Shown one piece after another: positions 34,267 to 43,271 of a stretch of DNA of 49,371 nucleotides. Made by a program: the position numbers and the translations under genes. Numbering within the stretch: position 1 is the stretch's first letter; every line of letters starts with the position of its first letter. The DNA is taken from assembly GCF_015223355.1 (NCBI RefSeq), contig NZ_JADFFK010000030.1:1-49371 (forward strand). Direction: 5' to 3'. The notes under the pieces were generated by a model. That model was given only the letters and a program-made list of their open reading frames with translations, searched no databases and had not been told where the DNA came from. This DNA comes from Salipiger mangrovisoli (GTDB lineage: Bacteria > Pseudomonadota > Alphaproteobacteria > Rhodobacterales > Rhodobacteraceae).

Positions 34267-35258
34267 TCAATATCGGCTGGATCGGCTGCGGCCGCCACGC
34301 ACGCCAGATGCTGCTGCCGCAGCTCGGGCGCAACGACATCCGCATCGCCGCGCTCTGCGACCGCGACGGCGCAGCGCTCGAACGCAGCGGGGCCGAATAC
34401 GGCGTGAGCCGCCTCTGCTCGGATTTCCGCGACCTGATCGCCACGCCGGGGCTCGATGCCATCGGCATGGCGGTGGGCCCGGAGCTGCACCGCGCCGCCA
34501 GCATCGCCGCGCTCGAGGCCGGGCTGCCGGTGTTCATGGAAAAGCCCCCCGCCGCCACCGCCGAGGGAGCGCGCGAGGTCGCCCGCGCCGCCGAGAAGGC
34601 GGGCAAGCCGGTGATCGTCGGCTTCATGAAGCGCTATTCCACCGGCAACCGCATCGCGATGAACGAGCTGCGGGGCGGGAGCTTCGGCGCGGTGCTCGGG
34701 ATCACCGGCGCCTATATGACCGCGCCGACCTATTTCGAGGGCGAGCCCGACTACACCGGCTTCTACCTGCACCACTGCGTGCATTACATGGACCTGATCC
34801 CCTGGTTCGCCGGCGAGGACTTCGGCGACATGCAGGTGCGCTCCGTCTCGCCCCGACCGGGCAAGCTGCTGCTGCATCTCAACTTCACCACGGCGGGCGG
34901 GGTCATCGGCAACGTGGTGATGGGCACCGTCCAATCGCGCGGCACGCCGATGGAGGAGATCCGCATCATGGGCGACCACGCCCGTCTGCACGTGGACAAC
35001 ATCATCAATGTGGCGCTGTACCGCGATCCGCCGTTCAAGGCCGAGGACCCCGCGGCGCGGCTCGACCCGGCCTGCGACACGCTGAGCTGGACGCCCAATT
35101 TCACCGCTGCCGCGAACGAGGACCACAAGGGCTATGCCGCGTTGCTGGCCGATGCCGCGGCGGTGCTGCGCGGCGAGAGACGGGACGTGCCCGATATCGG
35201 CGACGGCGTGCGTGCCATGGAGCGGCTGGAGCGGATGATCGCCCAGATCAACACCTGA
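34263..35258 (+). CDS. Gfo/Idh/MocA-family NAD(P)-dependent oxidoreductase
   Basis: 331 residues. The N-terminal Rossmann domain has [14 protein letters not shown] and the conserved FMEKPPA motif with the catalytic-site Lys (about residue 94). The C-terminal alpha/beta domain carries [16 protein letters not shown], the usual His-containing catalytic helix. The family oxidises sugars, inositols or sugar acids, mostly at a secondary hydroxyl. It is translated from an ATGA overlap with the epimerase gene, so both probably act on the same imported compound. Confidence 0.9.
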   Translation: MINIGWIGCGRHARQMLLPQLGRNDIRIAALCDRDGAALERSGAEYGVSRLCSDFRDLIATPGLDAIGMAVGPELHRAASIAALEAGLPVFMEKPPAATAEGAREVARAAEKAGKPVIVGFMKRYSTGNRIAMNELRGGSFGAVLGITGAYMTAPTYFEGEPDYTGFYLHHCVHYMDLIPWFAGEDFGDMQVRSVSPRPGKLLLHLNFTTAGGVIGNVVMGTVQSRGTPMEEIRIMGDHARLHVDNIINVALYRDPPFKAEDPAARLDPACDTLSWTPNFTAAANEDHKGYAALLADAAAVLRGERRDVPDIGDGVRAMERLERMIAQINT

Positions 35259-35315
35259 CCGATAGATCAGGCGCCCGCCCGGTGCCTTCTTCCACTCTTG
35301 GACCCTGGACCCCCG

Positions 35316-36422
35316 ATGAAAATCACGTCTCTGAAAACCTTCATCCTGCACGTGCCGGTCACCCGCAACGGCATCGCCGACAGCACACACACGCTCACCC
35401 ATTGGGGCGCGCCGGGGGTGATCATCGAAACCGACGCGGGGATCACCGGCTATGGCTATACCGGCACCCATGCGCATCTGGCCTCGGACCGGCTGATCAC
35501 CCAATGCATCGAGACCTGCTTCGACTGGATCGTCGGACGCGACCCTCTGGAAGCCACCGCGCTGCACCGCGAGATGGAGCGCTTCCCGCCGGTGCAATGG
35601 GTCGGGCGCGGCGGCATCACCCAACTCGCCCTTGGCGCGATCGATGTGGCGCTCTGGGATATCAAGGCAAAACAGGCGGGCCAGCCCCTGTGGCAAAGCA
35701 TGGGCGGCAAGGAACGTCCGATCCTCGCCTACAACACCGACGGCGGCTGGCTGAACTGGTCGCTCGACACGCTGGTCTCGGACTGCAGGCGGCTGGTCGA
35801 GGAAGACGGCTATCTCGGCGTGAAGATCAAGGTCGGCTCGCCCAATCTTGCCACCGACATCGAACGGCTCGAGGCGGTGCGCAGGGCGATCGGCGACAAG
35901 GTGACCCTTGCCGTCGATGCCAACGGGCGGATGGACCTGCCCACCGCGATCCGCTTCGGCCGCCATCTCGCCGATTGCGACGTCCTGTGGTTCGAGGAGC
36001 CGCTCTGGTACGATGATGTCATCAGCCACAAGCGGCTGGCCGAGAGCATCCGCACTCCCATCGCGCTCGGCGAGCAGCTCTACCTCGCGCACAACTTCCA
36101 GACCTTCTTCGACGCCGGGGCCCTGCACTATGCCCAGCCCGACGTCGCCCGGCTGGGCGGGATCACCCCGTGGATCCAGGTGGCCGACATGGCGATGGCG
36201 CGGGGCCTGCCGGTGGTCAGCCACGTCGGCGACATGGGGCAGATCCACATCCACACCGCCATCGGCCACCCGTCGAGCAACATGCTCGAATACATCCCCT
36301 GGCTGCGCGACTGCTTCACCGAACCCGTGACCGTTTCAGATGGCTGGTACGTGGTCCCGCGCGAGCCCGGTGCCGGCACCACGCTGCGGCACGACGCGCT
36401 CGACCGTTTCGGGGTGGCGTGA
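35316..36422 (+). CDS. Mandelate racemase/muconate lactonising enzyme-family protein, sugar-acid dehydratase-like
   Basis: An enolase-superfamily enzyme of 368 residues. Catalytic elements are the KxK pair K170/K172 (VKIKV), Mg ligands D201 (VDANG), E227 (WFEEP) and E253 (LGEQL), and the His-Asp dyad H303 (SHVGD) with D276 (QPDVARLGG). This mandelate-racemase-subgroup pattern is shared by acid-sugar dehydratases such as talarate/galactarate, gluconate and rhamnonate dehydratases and by racemases. A sugar acid is therefore the most likely pathway intermediate. It is the last gene of the operon, followed by a hairpin. Confidence 0.88.
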   Translation: MKITSLKTFILHVPVTRNGIADSTHTLTHWGAPGVIIETDAGITGYGYTGTHAHLASDRLITQCIETCFDWIVGRDPLEATALHREMERFPPVQWVGRGGITQLALGAIDVALWDIKAKQAGQPLWQSMGGKERPILAYNTDGGWLNWSLDTLVSDCRRLVEEDGYLGVKIKVGSPNLATDIERLEAVRRAIGDKVTLAVDANGRMDLPTAIRFGRHLADCDVLWFEEPLWYDDVISHKRLAESIRTPIALGEQLYLAHNFQTFFDAGALHYAQPDVARLGGITPWIQVADMAMARGLPVVSHVGDMGQIHIHTAIGHPSSNMLEYIPWLRDCFTEPVTVSDGWYVVPREPGAGTTLRHDALDRFGVA

Positions 36423-36439
36423 CCGAGACCGACCTCCGC

Positions 36440-36482
36440 CGAACCGGGGGACGCTGCACAAGGAGCATTTGACCCCGGTTCG
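36440..36482 (+). terminator. Hairpin ending the sugar-acid operon, overlapping the thi promoter
   Basis: CGAACCGGGG (36440-36449) pairs with CCCCGGTTCG (36473-36482), a perfect 10-bp stem with a 23-base loop. It begins 17 bases after the MR-family stop codon. The right arm covers bases between the -35 and -10 of the thiamin promoter. No T-run follows. Confidence 0.45.
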
Positions 36483-36497
36483 CCGGATTGCTATCAG
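36469..36497 (+). promoter_or_regulatory. Sigma70-type promoter of the thiamin operon
   Basis: TTGACC (36469-36474), a 17-bp spacer and TATCAG (36492-36497). The predicted transcription start about 6-8 bases further on coincides with the first base of the riboswitch P1 stem (36505), which supports the assignment. Confidence 0.65.
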
Positions 36498-36504
36498 ACC
36501 CACA

Positions 36505-36591
36505 ACCGTTGGGGTGCCTCGTCGAGGCTGAGAGGCGTGATCGCGCTAACCCATCGAACCTGATCCGGGCAATTCCGGCGTAGGGAACGGT
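36505..36591 (+). promoter_or_regulatory. TPP riboswitch (THI element)
   Basis: Closing stem P1 is ACCGTT (36505-36510) with AACGGT (36586-36591). Conserved aptamer parts are visible: GGGGTGCC (36511-36518), GCTGAGA (36527-36533), ACCC (36549-36552), GAACCTGATC (36556-36565) and GTAGGGAA near 36580. It precedes thiD and so should shut down the operon when thiamin pyrophosphate is abundant. No T-run terminator is seen downstream. GCACCC at 36641-36646, next to the thiD ribosome site, can pair with GGGTGC at 36512-36517 of the aptamer or with GGTGC at 36620-36624, so control of translation initiation is inferred. Confidence 0.95.
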
Positions 36592-36647
36592 CTTCAGTTT
36601 CGGAACGTTTTCCATGCGCGGTGCCCTTGTGTCTGAAGGAGCACCCG

Positions 36648-37448
36648 TTGGCGCATATCGCATTGACCATAGCCGGATCCGACAGCGGCGGCGGCGCGGG
36701 CGTCCAGGCGGACCTCAAGACCATGTCCGCGCTCGGCGTCTATGGTGCCAGCGTCCTCACCGCGGTGACCGCCCAGAACACCCGCGCCGTCACCGCCGTG
36801 CACGCCATCCCGCTGGACATCATCGCGGCGCAGATCAGCGCCGTCCTCGGCGATCTCGACGTGCACGCGATCAAGATCGGCATGCTGGCGACGCCCGAGA
36901 TCATCGGCTGCGTGGCCGCTGCAATCACCGGGTTTTCCCGCGCCGTCGTGCTAGACCCGGTGATGATCGCCAAGTCCGGTGACGCCCTGCTCGCCCCCGA
37001 GGCGGTCGGCGCGCTGCGGCAAAGGCTGCTGCCCCGCGCCACGCTGATCACCCCCAACCTGCCCGAGGCGGCAGCGCTGCTCGGCGGTCCGGTCGCGCGC
37101 ACGCGCGACGAGATGATCGCGCAGGGCCAGGCGCTCTGCGCGGGCGGCGCGCAAGCGGTGTTGATGAAGGGCGGTCATGCGCAGGGCGCGCTCTGCGAGG
37201 ATATCCTGATCGCGGGCGGCGAGGTCCTGGCCAGCCTCAGCGCGCCGCGCCAGCGCACCCGCAACACCCATGGCACCGGCTGCACCCTGTCTTCGGCCAT
37301 CGCCGCCGGTCTTGCCCGCGGCCTGCCCCTCACGCAGGCCACCACCGAGGCGCATGGCTACGTCCAGCGGGCGATCGCGGCGGCGGATGCGCTCGACATC
37401 GGTCATGGCCACGGGCCGCTGCATCACTTTCACGGGCTCTGGGGGTGA
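36648..37448 (+). CDS. thiD: Hydroxymethylpyrimidine/phosphomethylpyrimidine kinase ThiD
   Basis: A ribokinase-fold enzyme that phosphorylates HMP and HMP-P to HMP-PP in thiamin synthesis, 266 residues. The N-terminal [21 protein letters not shown] motif binds HMP. C-terminal [18 protein letters not shown] holds the anion hole and catalytic-base region. The start is TTG 36648, seven bases after AAGGAG, with no ATG in a suitable place; the leader sequence around it is part of the riboswitch expression platform. The following thiO start lies within a few bases of the stop. Confidence 0.93.
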   Translation: MAHIALTIAGSDSGGGAGVQADLKTMSALGVYGASVLTAVTAQNTRAVTAVHAIPLDIIAAQISAVLGDLDVHAIKIGMLATPEIIGCVAAAITGFSRAVVLDPVMIAKSGDALLAPEAVGALRQRLLPRATLITPNLPEAAALLGGPVARTRDEMIAQGQALCAGGAQAVLMKGGHAQGALCEDILIAGGEVLASLSAPRQRTRNTHGTGCTLSSAIAAGLARGLPLTQATTEAHGYVQRAIAAADALDIGHGHGPLHHFHGLWG

Positions 37449-37453
37449 CAGCG

Positions 37454-38422
37454 ATGTATTCGGTCATAGGCTCCGGCGTCGCAGGGCTGGCGGTGGCCAG
37501 CGAACTGGCCTCCCGCGGGGCCGAGGTGCAGATCTTCGATCCGGCCGGACCGCCCGGACCGCATGGCTGCTCGTGGTGGGCGGGCGGCATGCTGGCACCC
37601 TGGTGCGAGTATGAGAACGCCGAGGAGCCGGTGCTGCGGCTCGGCCAGCAGGCAATCGCATGGTGGCAGGCGCGCACCACGGTCGAGCGCCGCGGCACGT
37701 TGGTCGTCGCCGCGCGGCGCGACCTGCCCGACCTGCGCCGCTTCGCCCGCCGCACCGAGGGCTTCCGCGAGGTCGATGCGGAGCTGGCCGACCTCGAGCC
37801 CGAGTTGCACGGCTTCTCGAAGGGACTCTTCTTCGAGAACGAGGCTCATCTGTCCCCCCGCAAGGCGCTGGCCGATTTGCATGCCGGGCTTGTCGCGCGC
37901 GGCGTGGCCTTTCACACGGCGCCGGCGCCCGAGGGTCTGGAGAATGCCATCGACTGCCGCGGCCTGAGCGCGCGTGACGCCCTGCCCGACCTGCGCGGGG
38001 TGAAGGGCGAGATGCTGGTGATCCGCTGCCCGGACGTGACGCTCACCCGCCCGGTGCGCCTGCTGCACCCGCGGATCCCGCTCTACATTGTGCCACGCGG
38101 GAACGGCGTCTACATGCTGGGTGCGACGATGATCGAGAGCGAGGACCGCCGCCGGATCACCGCGCGCTCGATGCTGGAGCTGCTCAGCGCCGCCTATGCG
38201 CTGAACCCCGCCTTCGGCGAGGCCGAGGTGCTTGAGATCGGTGTCGATCTGCGCCCGGCCTTCCCCGACAACCTGCCCCGCATCCGCCGCATCGGCGGCC
38301 GCATCTATGCCAACGGCCTCTATCGCCACGGCTACCTGCTGGCCCCGGCGCTGGCGAAAGGCGTGGCCGATCTTGCCCTCAACAACATCCATTCGGAGAT
38401 GGTCGATGAAGATCGTGATTAA
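37454..38422 (+). CDS. thiO: Glycine oxidase ThiO (FAD-dependent)
   Basis: Oxidises glycine to iminoacetate (dehydroglycine) for the thiazole synthase reaction. 322 residues with the FAD Rossmann motif GSGVAGLAVASELASRGAEV at about residues 6-25 and the DAO-family C terminus (DLRPAFPDNLPRI, NGLYRHGYLLAPALA). GCSWWAGGMLAPW is the characteristic ThiO segment near the flavin. ATG 37454 is preferred; a GTG at 37445 overlapping the thiD stop is possible. The gene overlaps thiS by 17 bp. Confidence 0.92.
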   Translation: MYSVIGSGVAGLAVASELASRGAEVQIFDPAGPPGPHGCSWWAGGMLAPWCEYENAEEPVLRLGQQAIAWWQARTTVERRGTLVVAARRDLPDLRRFARRTEGFREVDAELADLEPELHGFSKGLFFENEAHLSPRKALADLHAGLVARGVAFHTAPAPEGLENAIDCRGLSARDALPDLRGVKGEMLVIRCPDVTLTRPVRLLHPRIPLYIVPRGNGVYMLGATMIESEDRRRITARSMLELLSAAYALNPAFGEAEVLEIGVDLRPAFPDNLPRIRRIGGRIYANGLYRHGYLLAPALAKGVADLALNNIHSEMVDEDRD

Positions 38423-38600
38423 CGGCGAGGCGCATGAAGTGGCCGCCACCACGCTCGCCGGTCTGCTGGAAGAGCGCGGCTTTGCCGGGCGGGTCGCCAC
38501 CGCGGTGAACGAGGCCTTCGTGCCCGCCGCGCTGCGCGGCTCGCAGGCGCTGCGCGACGGCGACCGCGTCGAAATTCTCGCACCGATGCAGGGAGGATGA
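38406..38600 (+). CDS. thiS: Sulfur carrier protein ThiS
   Basis: A ubiquitin-fold sulfur carrier of 64 residues. It begins [12 protein letters not shown] and ends in the essential Gly-Gly (APMQGG), which is adenylated by ThiF and then turned into a thiocarboxylate. Normal length for the family. It lies between thiO (17-bp overlap) and thiG, whose ribosome site is formed by the last thiS codons. Confidence 0.94.
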   Translation: MKIVINGEAHEVAATTLAGLLEERGFAGRVATAVNEAFVPAALRGSQALRDGDRVEILAPMQGG

Positions 38601-38602
38601 GC

Positions 38603-39373
38603 ATGAAACGCTTCTACGGCACCGAGTTGCCCAACCCGCTGATGCTGGGCACCGCGCAATATCCGAGCCCCGCCATCCTCGAACAGGCCTTCCGGACAAG
38701 CGGTGCCGGGGTCGCGACCGTCTCCTTGCGCCGCGAGGGGGCCGAGGGCGCGGGGGCCACGTTCTGGAAGATGATCGAGGACCTCGGCGTGCGCATCCTG
38801 CCGAACACCGCGGGCTGCCACACCGTCAAGGAGGCGGTGACCACCGCGCATATGGCGCGCGAGGTCTTCGGCACGCGCTGGATCAAGCTCGAGCTGATCG
38901 GCCATACCGACAGCCTGCAACCCGATGTCTTCCAGCTGGTCGAGGCGGCCAAGATCCTGACCGAGGACGGCTTCCAGGTGTTCCCCTACACCACCGAGGA
39001 CCTGATCGTCGGCGAGCGCCTTCTGGCCGCGGGCTGCGAGGTGCTGATGCCCTGGGGCGCGCCGATCGGCTCGGGGCGCGGGCTGAACAACCCCTATGCG
39101 CTGCGCGCCATGCGCGCGGAATTCCCAGACGTGCCGCTGGTGATCGACGCCGGCATCGGCCTGCCGAGCCACGCCGCGCAGGCGATGGAGCTTGGCTATG
39201 ACGCGGTGCTGCTGAACACCGCCGTCGCCCGCGCTGGCGACCCGGTGGCCATGGCCCGCGCCATGATGGGCGCGATCGAGGCGGGGCGGCTGGCCCGCGA
39301 CGCCGATCCCATCGACGCCCGCGACATGGCCGAAGCCTCGACCCCGGTGATCGGAAAGGCCTTTCTCGCATGA
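38603..39373 (+). CDS. thiG: Thiazole synthase ThiG
   Basis: Forms the thiazole phosphate ring from deoxyxylulose phosphate, iminoacetate and ThiS-thiocarboxylate. TIM barrel, 256 residues, with Schiff-base Lys K95 (WIKLELIG), [12 protein letters not shown], and the phosphate-binding segment [15 protein letters not shown]. An ATG at 38597 overlaps the thiS stop, but GGAGG is better spaced for the ATG at 38603. It overlaps thiE by 4 bp. Confidence 0.94.
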   Translation: MKRFYGTELPNPLMLGTAQYPSPAILEQAFRTSGAGVATVSLRREGAEGAGATFWKMIEDLGVRILPNTAGCHTVKEAVTTAHMAREVFGTRWIKLELIGHTDSLQPDVFQLVEAAKILTEDGFQVFPYTTEDLIVGERLLAAGCEVLMPWGAPIGSGRGLNNPYALRAMRAEFPDVPLVIDAGIGLPSHAAQAMELGYDAVLLNTAVARAGDPVAMARAMMGAIEAGRLARDADPIDARDMAEASTPVIGKAFLA

Positions 39374-39966
39374 CCCTCGACCGTTTCTACCCGATCTTCG
39401 ATCATTCCGACTGGCTGCGCCGGATGCTGCCTCTCGGCATCAGGCTGGTCCAGCTGCGCATCAAGGACCAGCCGCCCGAGTCCGTCCGCGAAGAGATCGC
39501 GCTCTCGCGCGATCTGTGCCGCGCGCATGGCGCGGTGCTGGTGGTCAATGACCATTGGCAGGAGGCCATCGAACTGGGCTGCGACTGGCTGCACCTCGGG
39601 CAGGAGGATCTGGACAGCGCCGACCTCGCCGCGATCCGCAGGGCCGGGATCAAGCTCGGTGTCTCGACCCATGACGACGACGAGCTCGAAAGGGTGCTGG
39701 CGATGGCGCCGGACTACGTCGCGCTCGGCCCGGTCTACCCGACGATCCTGAAGAAGATGAAATGGCACCAGCAGGGGCTGCCGCGCGTCAGCGAGTGGAA
39801 GGCGCGGGTCGGCGCGGTGCCGCTGGTGGCCATCGGCGGCATGACGGTCGAGCGCGCGAGCGGCGCCTTCGCGGCCGGGGCGGACATCGTCTCGGCGGTC
39901 ACCGACATCACGCTGAACGCCGACCCCGAGGCGCGGCTCCGCGAATGGCTCGAGGCTACGCGATGA
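39370..39966 (+). CDS. thiE: Thiamin phosphate synthase ThiE
   Basis: Couples HMP-PP with thiazole phosphate to make thiamin phosphate. A TIM barrel of 198 residues with [28 protein letters not shown] and [13 protein letters not shown]. The usual TxTK pyrophosphate motif is changed to TILKK, a variation I note but do not interpret as loss of activity. [10 protein letters not shown] and [10 protein letters not shown] complete the barrel. It overlaps thiG at its start and thiF at its end by 4 bp each. Confidence 0.9.
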   Translation: MTLDRFYPIFDHSDWLRRMLPLGIRLVQLRIKDQPPESVREEIALSRDLCRAHGAVLVVNDHWQEAIELGCDWLHLGQEDLDSADLAAIRRAGIKLGVSTHDDDELERVLAMAPDYVALGPVYPTILKKMKWHQQGLPRVSEWKARVGAVPLVAIGGMTVERASGAFAAGADIVSAVTDITLNADPEARLREWLEATR

Positions 39967-40919
39967 ACCGCTATGCCCGCCAGATGATCCTGCCCGAGGT
40001 CGGCGCGCCGGGCCAGCACCGGCTGGCCGGGGCCCGCGTGCTGGTGGTCGGCGCCGGCGGGCTCGGCGCGCCGGTGCTGCCGCTGCTGGCCGGGGCGGGC
40101 GTGGGCCGGATCACCATCGTCGACGGCGACGTGGTGAGCCTGTCGAACCTGCACCGCCAGACCCTGTTCACTGCGGCCGACTGCGACCGCCCCAAGGCGC
40201 AGGTGGCTGGCGAGCGCTGCCGCGCGATCAACCCCGAGATTGCCATCGAGGCCCTGCCCCACCGCCTGACCCCCGCCACCGCGCCGGAAATGGTCGCCGA
40301 TGCCGATCTCGTCCTCGACTGCGCCGACAGCTACGCGGTCAGCTACCTGCTCAGCGATCTCTGCCTTGCAGAGGGCGTGCCGCTGGTCAGCGCTTCGGCC
40401 CTCGGGCTCGGCGGCTACGTCGGAGGCTTCTGCGGCGGCGCGCCGTCGCTGCGCGCGCTCTTCCCCGAGTCGCCGGACAGCGGCGCGAGCTGCGCCACCG
40501 CCGGCGTGCTCGGCCCCGTGGTCGGCGCCATCGGCGCGATGCAGGCGCAGATGGCGCTCAACGTGCTGCTGGGCCTGTCGCCGTCGCCGCTCGGACTGAT
40601 GGTCCGTTACGAGGGGCTCGGACTGCGCTCGACCAGCTTCCGCTTCGACGGCGCGCCCGAGCCCGCGGGCGGCTTCCCCTTCGTCGCCGTGTCGCAGCTT
40701 CAGACGCAGGACCACATCATCGACCTGCGCACCGACGGCGCGCTCCTGCACCCGCAGGCGCGGCGCGCCAGTGCCATCGAGGTCGCCGCGCAGCCGCCCG
40801 CCCCCGGCACCCGGCTTGCGCTCTGCTGCGCCACCGGCCTGCGCGCCTGGCGCGCGGCGGAACAGATTTCCGAAACCTGGCCCGGCGAGATCGTTCTCGT
40901 CGCGGCCTCCGCCTCATGA
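39963..40919 (+). CDS. thiF: ThiS adenylyltransferase ThiF (HesA/MoeB/ThiF) with short rhodanese-like tail
   Basis: Activates the C terminus of ThiS by adenylation. 318 residues: nucleotide loop GAGGLG at 30-35, DGDVVSLSNLHRQTLF (54-69), and the transfer-region Cys C177 in SCATAGVLGP. The zinc-knuckle CxxC that normally precedes LFPE is absent (S162-LR-A165). From about residue 250 there is a short rhodanese-like tail with HIIDLRTDG and LCCATGLRAW (C288/C289), which could relay sulfur. It is the last thiazole gene before the transporter genes. Confidence 0.9.
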   Translation: MNRYARQMILPEVGAPGQHRLAGARVLVVGAGGLGAPVLPLLAGAGVGRITIVDGDVVSLSNLHRQTLFTAADCDRPKAQVAGERCRAINPEIAIEALPHRLTPATAPEMVADADLVLDCADSYAVSYLLSDLCLAEGVPLVSASALGLGGYVGGFCGGAPSLRALFPESPDSGASCATAGVLGPVVGAIGAMQAQMALNVLLGLSPSPLGLMVRYEGLGLRSTSFRFDGAPEPAGGFPFVAVSQLQTQDHIIDLRTDGALLHPQARRASAIEVAAQPPAPGTRLALCCATGLRAWRAAEQISETWPGEIVLVAASAS

Positions 40920-40939
40920 CCTCCCGGAGGAGACCCCCA

Positions 40940-41875
40940 GTGAAACCCCTGTTGACCGCCCTCGCCCTTCTGACCGCCAGCCCCGCGCTGGCCGCCGACA
41001 AGATGACCCTGCTGCTCGACTGGTTCGTCAATCCCGACCACGGCCCGATCGTCATCGCGCAGGAGAAGGGTTATTTCGCCGAGCAGGACCTCGAGGTCGA
41101 GATCGTCGCCCCCGCCGACCCCTCTGCCCCGCCTCGGCTGGTCGCCGCCGGGCAGGCCGATCTGGCGGTGTCATACCAGCCGCAGCTTCACCTGCAGATC
41201 CACGAGGGCCTGCCGCTGAAGCGCGTCGGCACGCTGGTCGCGACGCCGCTCAACTGCCTGCTGGTGCTGAAGGACGGCCCGGTGCAGGAGCTGGCCGACC
41301 TCAAGGGCCGCAAGATCGGCTTCTCCGTCGCCGGGGTCGAAGAGGCAGTGCTTCAGGCGATGCTCGGCGGCCACGGCGTCACGCCCGAGGACATCGAGAT
41401 GATCAACGTGAACTTCTCACTCTCGCCCGCGCTGATGTCGGGACAGGTCGATGCGGTGATCGGGGCCTTCCGCAATTTCGAGCTGAACCAGATGGAGATC
41501 GAGGGCGTCGAGGGACGTTGCTTCTACATCGAGGAAGAGGGCGTGCCCTCCTATGACGAGCTGATCTACGTCGCCAACCCCGAGCGCATGGACAGCGGCA
41601 GGATCGCCCGTTTCCTTGCCGCCACCGAGAAGGCGACACAGTTCATCATCAACAACCCCGAGGAGAGCTGGGAGATCTTCTCCGCCACCTCGCCCGAGCT
41701 GCAGGACGAGCTCAACGCCCGCGCCTGGCAGGACACGCTGCCGCGCTTCGCGCTGCGCCCGGCGGCCTTCGACGCGGGGCGCTACGCCCGTTTCGAAAGC
41801 TTCCTCAAAGACAGCGGCATGATCGACACGCTGAACCCCGTCGAGGACATCGCCATCGACGTGACCGCGCAATGA
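40940..41875 (+). CDS. thiY: Pyrimidine-precursor ABC substrate-binding protein ThiY (NMT1/THI5-like)
   Basis: A periplasmic binding protein of 311 residues with signal peptide MKPLLTALALLTASPALA. Family motifs are LLLDWFVNPDHGPIVIAQEKGYF, ADLAVSYQPQLHLQIHEGLP, LKGRKIGFSVAG and VDAVIGAFRNFE. ThiY homologues bind formylaminopyrimidine or related HMP precursors. The GTG start at 40940 follows GGAGGAG at ideal spacing and begins the signal peptide. It is translationally coupled to tenA through an ATGA overlap. Confidence 0.9.
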   Translation: MKPLLTALALLTASPALAADKMTLLLDWFVNPDHGPIVIAQEKGYFAEQDLEVEIVAPADPSAPPRLVAAGQADLAVSYQPQLHLQIHEGLPLKRVGTLVATPLNCLLVLKDGPVQELADLKGRKIGFSVAGVEEAVLQAMLGGHGVTPEDIEMINVNFSLSPALMSGQVDAVIGAFRNFELNQMEIEGVEGRCFYIEEEGVPSYDELIYVANPERMDSGRIARFLAATEKATQFIINNPEESWEIFSATSPELQDELNARAWQDTLPRFALRPAAFDAGRYARFESFLKDSGMIDTLNPVEDIAIDVTAQ

Positions 41876-42549
41876 GCCGGGACTATGGCCGTGCCTTCGC
41901 CGCGATGCGCGTGCAGGCGGGCGGGGCATGGCGGGACTACACCCGCCATGCCTTTGTCGAGCGTCTCGGCGACGGCAGCCTGCCCCGCGAGGCCTTTCTC
42001 CACTACCTGCGGCAGGACTACGTCTTCCTCGTGCACTTCTCGCGGGCCTGGGCTCTTGCGGTTGTGAAATCGGAAACCCACGCGGAAATGCTTGCCGCCG
42101 TGGGCACGGTGAACGCGCTGGTCGCCGAGGAGATGCAGCTGCACGTCGAGATCTGCGCGCAGGCCGGCATCCCCGCCGACGACCTCTTCGCCACCGCCGA
42201 GCGCCCAGAGAACCTCGCCTACACGCGCTTCGTGCTGGAGGCGGGCTACAGCGGCGACCTGCTCGACCTGCTGGCCGCGCTGGCGCCCTGCGTGATGGGC
42301 TACGGCGAGATCGGCGCGCGGCTGCATACCGAGGCCACATCAGAGCGCTATGCCGACTGGATCGGGACCTACGCCGGGAAGGAGTATCAGCAAAGTTGCG
42401 CCGCCGTGGGGGCCCTGCTCGACGGCGCGCTGGAGCGCCGACTGGGGGCGGAGTTCGAACGGTCCCCCCGCTGGCAGCGGCTCTGCCGCACCTTCCGCAC
42501 CGCGACAGAACTGGAAGTGGGCTTCTGGCAGATGGGCCTCACCCCGTGA
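41872..42549 (+). CDS. tenA: Aminopyrimidine aminohydrolase TenA (TenA_C type)
   Basis: Hydrolyses aminomethyl-pyrimidine breakdown products of thiamin to HMP for salvage. All-helical, 225 residues, with catalytic Cys C140 in LAALAPCVMGYGEIG and conserved Glu residues in TELEVGFWQMGL near the C terminus, placing it in the Cys-containing TenA_C class. Its position between thiY and thiZ ties it to import of pyrimidine precursors. It overlaps the ATPase gene by 4 bp (GTGA). Confidence 0.93.
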   Translation: MSRDYGRAFAAMRVQAGGAWRDYTRHAFVERLGDGSLPREAFLHYLRQDYVFLVHFSRAWALAVVKSETHAEMLAAVGTVNALVAEEMQLHVEICAQAGIPADDLFATAERPENLAYTRFVLEAGYSGDLLDLLAALAPCVMGYGEIGARLHTEATSERYADWIGTYAGKEYQQSCAAVGALLDGALERRLGAEFERSPRWQRLCRTFRTATELEVGFWQMGLTP

Positions 42550-43271
42550 GCAGGGCGCCGGGGGTCACGCTGGAAGGCTCTGCCAGCATCGACGGCGCGC
42601 CGCTCTTCGCGCCGCTCAGGCTGACGCTGCCCGCCGGGCGCTGGACCTGCCTGCTGGGCGGCTCCGGGGTCGGCAAATCCACCGTGCTGCGGCTGATCTG
42701 CGGCCTGCCGACCGGCGCAAGCTTCGATGGTACGATCACCGCGACCGACACGCGACCGATCCCGGAACGCGTCGCCTACATGGCGCAGGATGACCTGCTG
42801 CTGCCCTGGGCAAGCGTCACCGACAACATCCGTCTTGGCGCGCGCCTTCGAGGCCAGCGGGCGGATGCAGACCGCCTCGCGCATATCCTCGCGCGGGTCG
42901 GGCTCTCCGGCCACGCGCAGAAGAAGCCCGGCGCCCTCTCCGGCGGCCAGCGCCAGCGCGTCGCCCTTGCGCGGACTTTGATGGAGGACAAGCCGATCAT
43001 CCTGCTGGACGAGCCCTTCTCGGCGCTCGATGCGCAGACGCGCGCGGCGATGCAGGAGCTTGCAGCCGATCTGCTGCAGGGCCGGACCGTGCTGGTGGTC
43101 ACCCACGATCCCGCCGAGGCGGCGCGGCTCGGTCACGCGATCGTCGTGCTGACCCCGAAGGGCGTGACAGATTGCCCGCCCCCCGCCGCCCCCGTGCCAC
43201 GGCCCGTTGACGACCTGGACACGCTCCGATGTCAGGCAGAGCTGCTGCGCAGGCTGCGGGACGCGGCGTGA
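42546..43271 (+). CDS. thiZ: ABC ATP-binding protein ThiZ (pyrimidine-precursor import)
   Basis: A cytoplasmic ATPase of 241 residues in the nitrate/taurine (SsuB/TauB) class. Walker A GGSGVGKST, signature LSGGQRQ, Walker B ILLDEPFSALDAQTR and H-loop THDPAEA are all present. The start is GTG 42546, overlapping the tenA stop. The C-terminal ~40 residues are poorly conserved and proline-rich (CPPPAAPVPRPV). It couples to ThiX, whose ATG overlaps its stop codon. Confidence 0.92.
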   Translation: MSRAPGVTLEGSASIDGAPLFAPLRLTLPAGRWTCLLGGSGVGKSTVLRLICGLPTGASFDGTITATDTRPIPERVAYMAQDDLLLPWASVTDNIRLGARLRGQRADADRLAHILARVGLSGHAQKKPGALSGGQRQRVALARTLMEDKPIILLDEPFSALDAQTRAAMQELAADLLQGRTVLVVTHDPAEAARLGHAIVVLTPKGVTDCPPPAAPVPRPVDDLDTLRCQAELLRRLRDAA

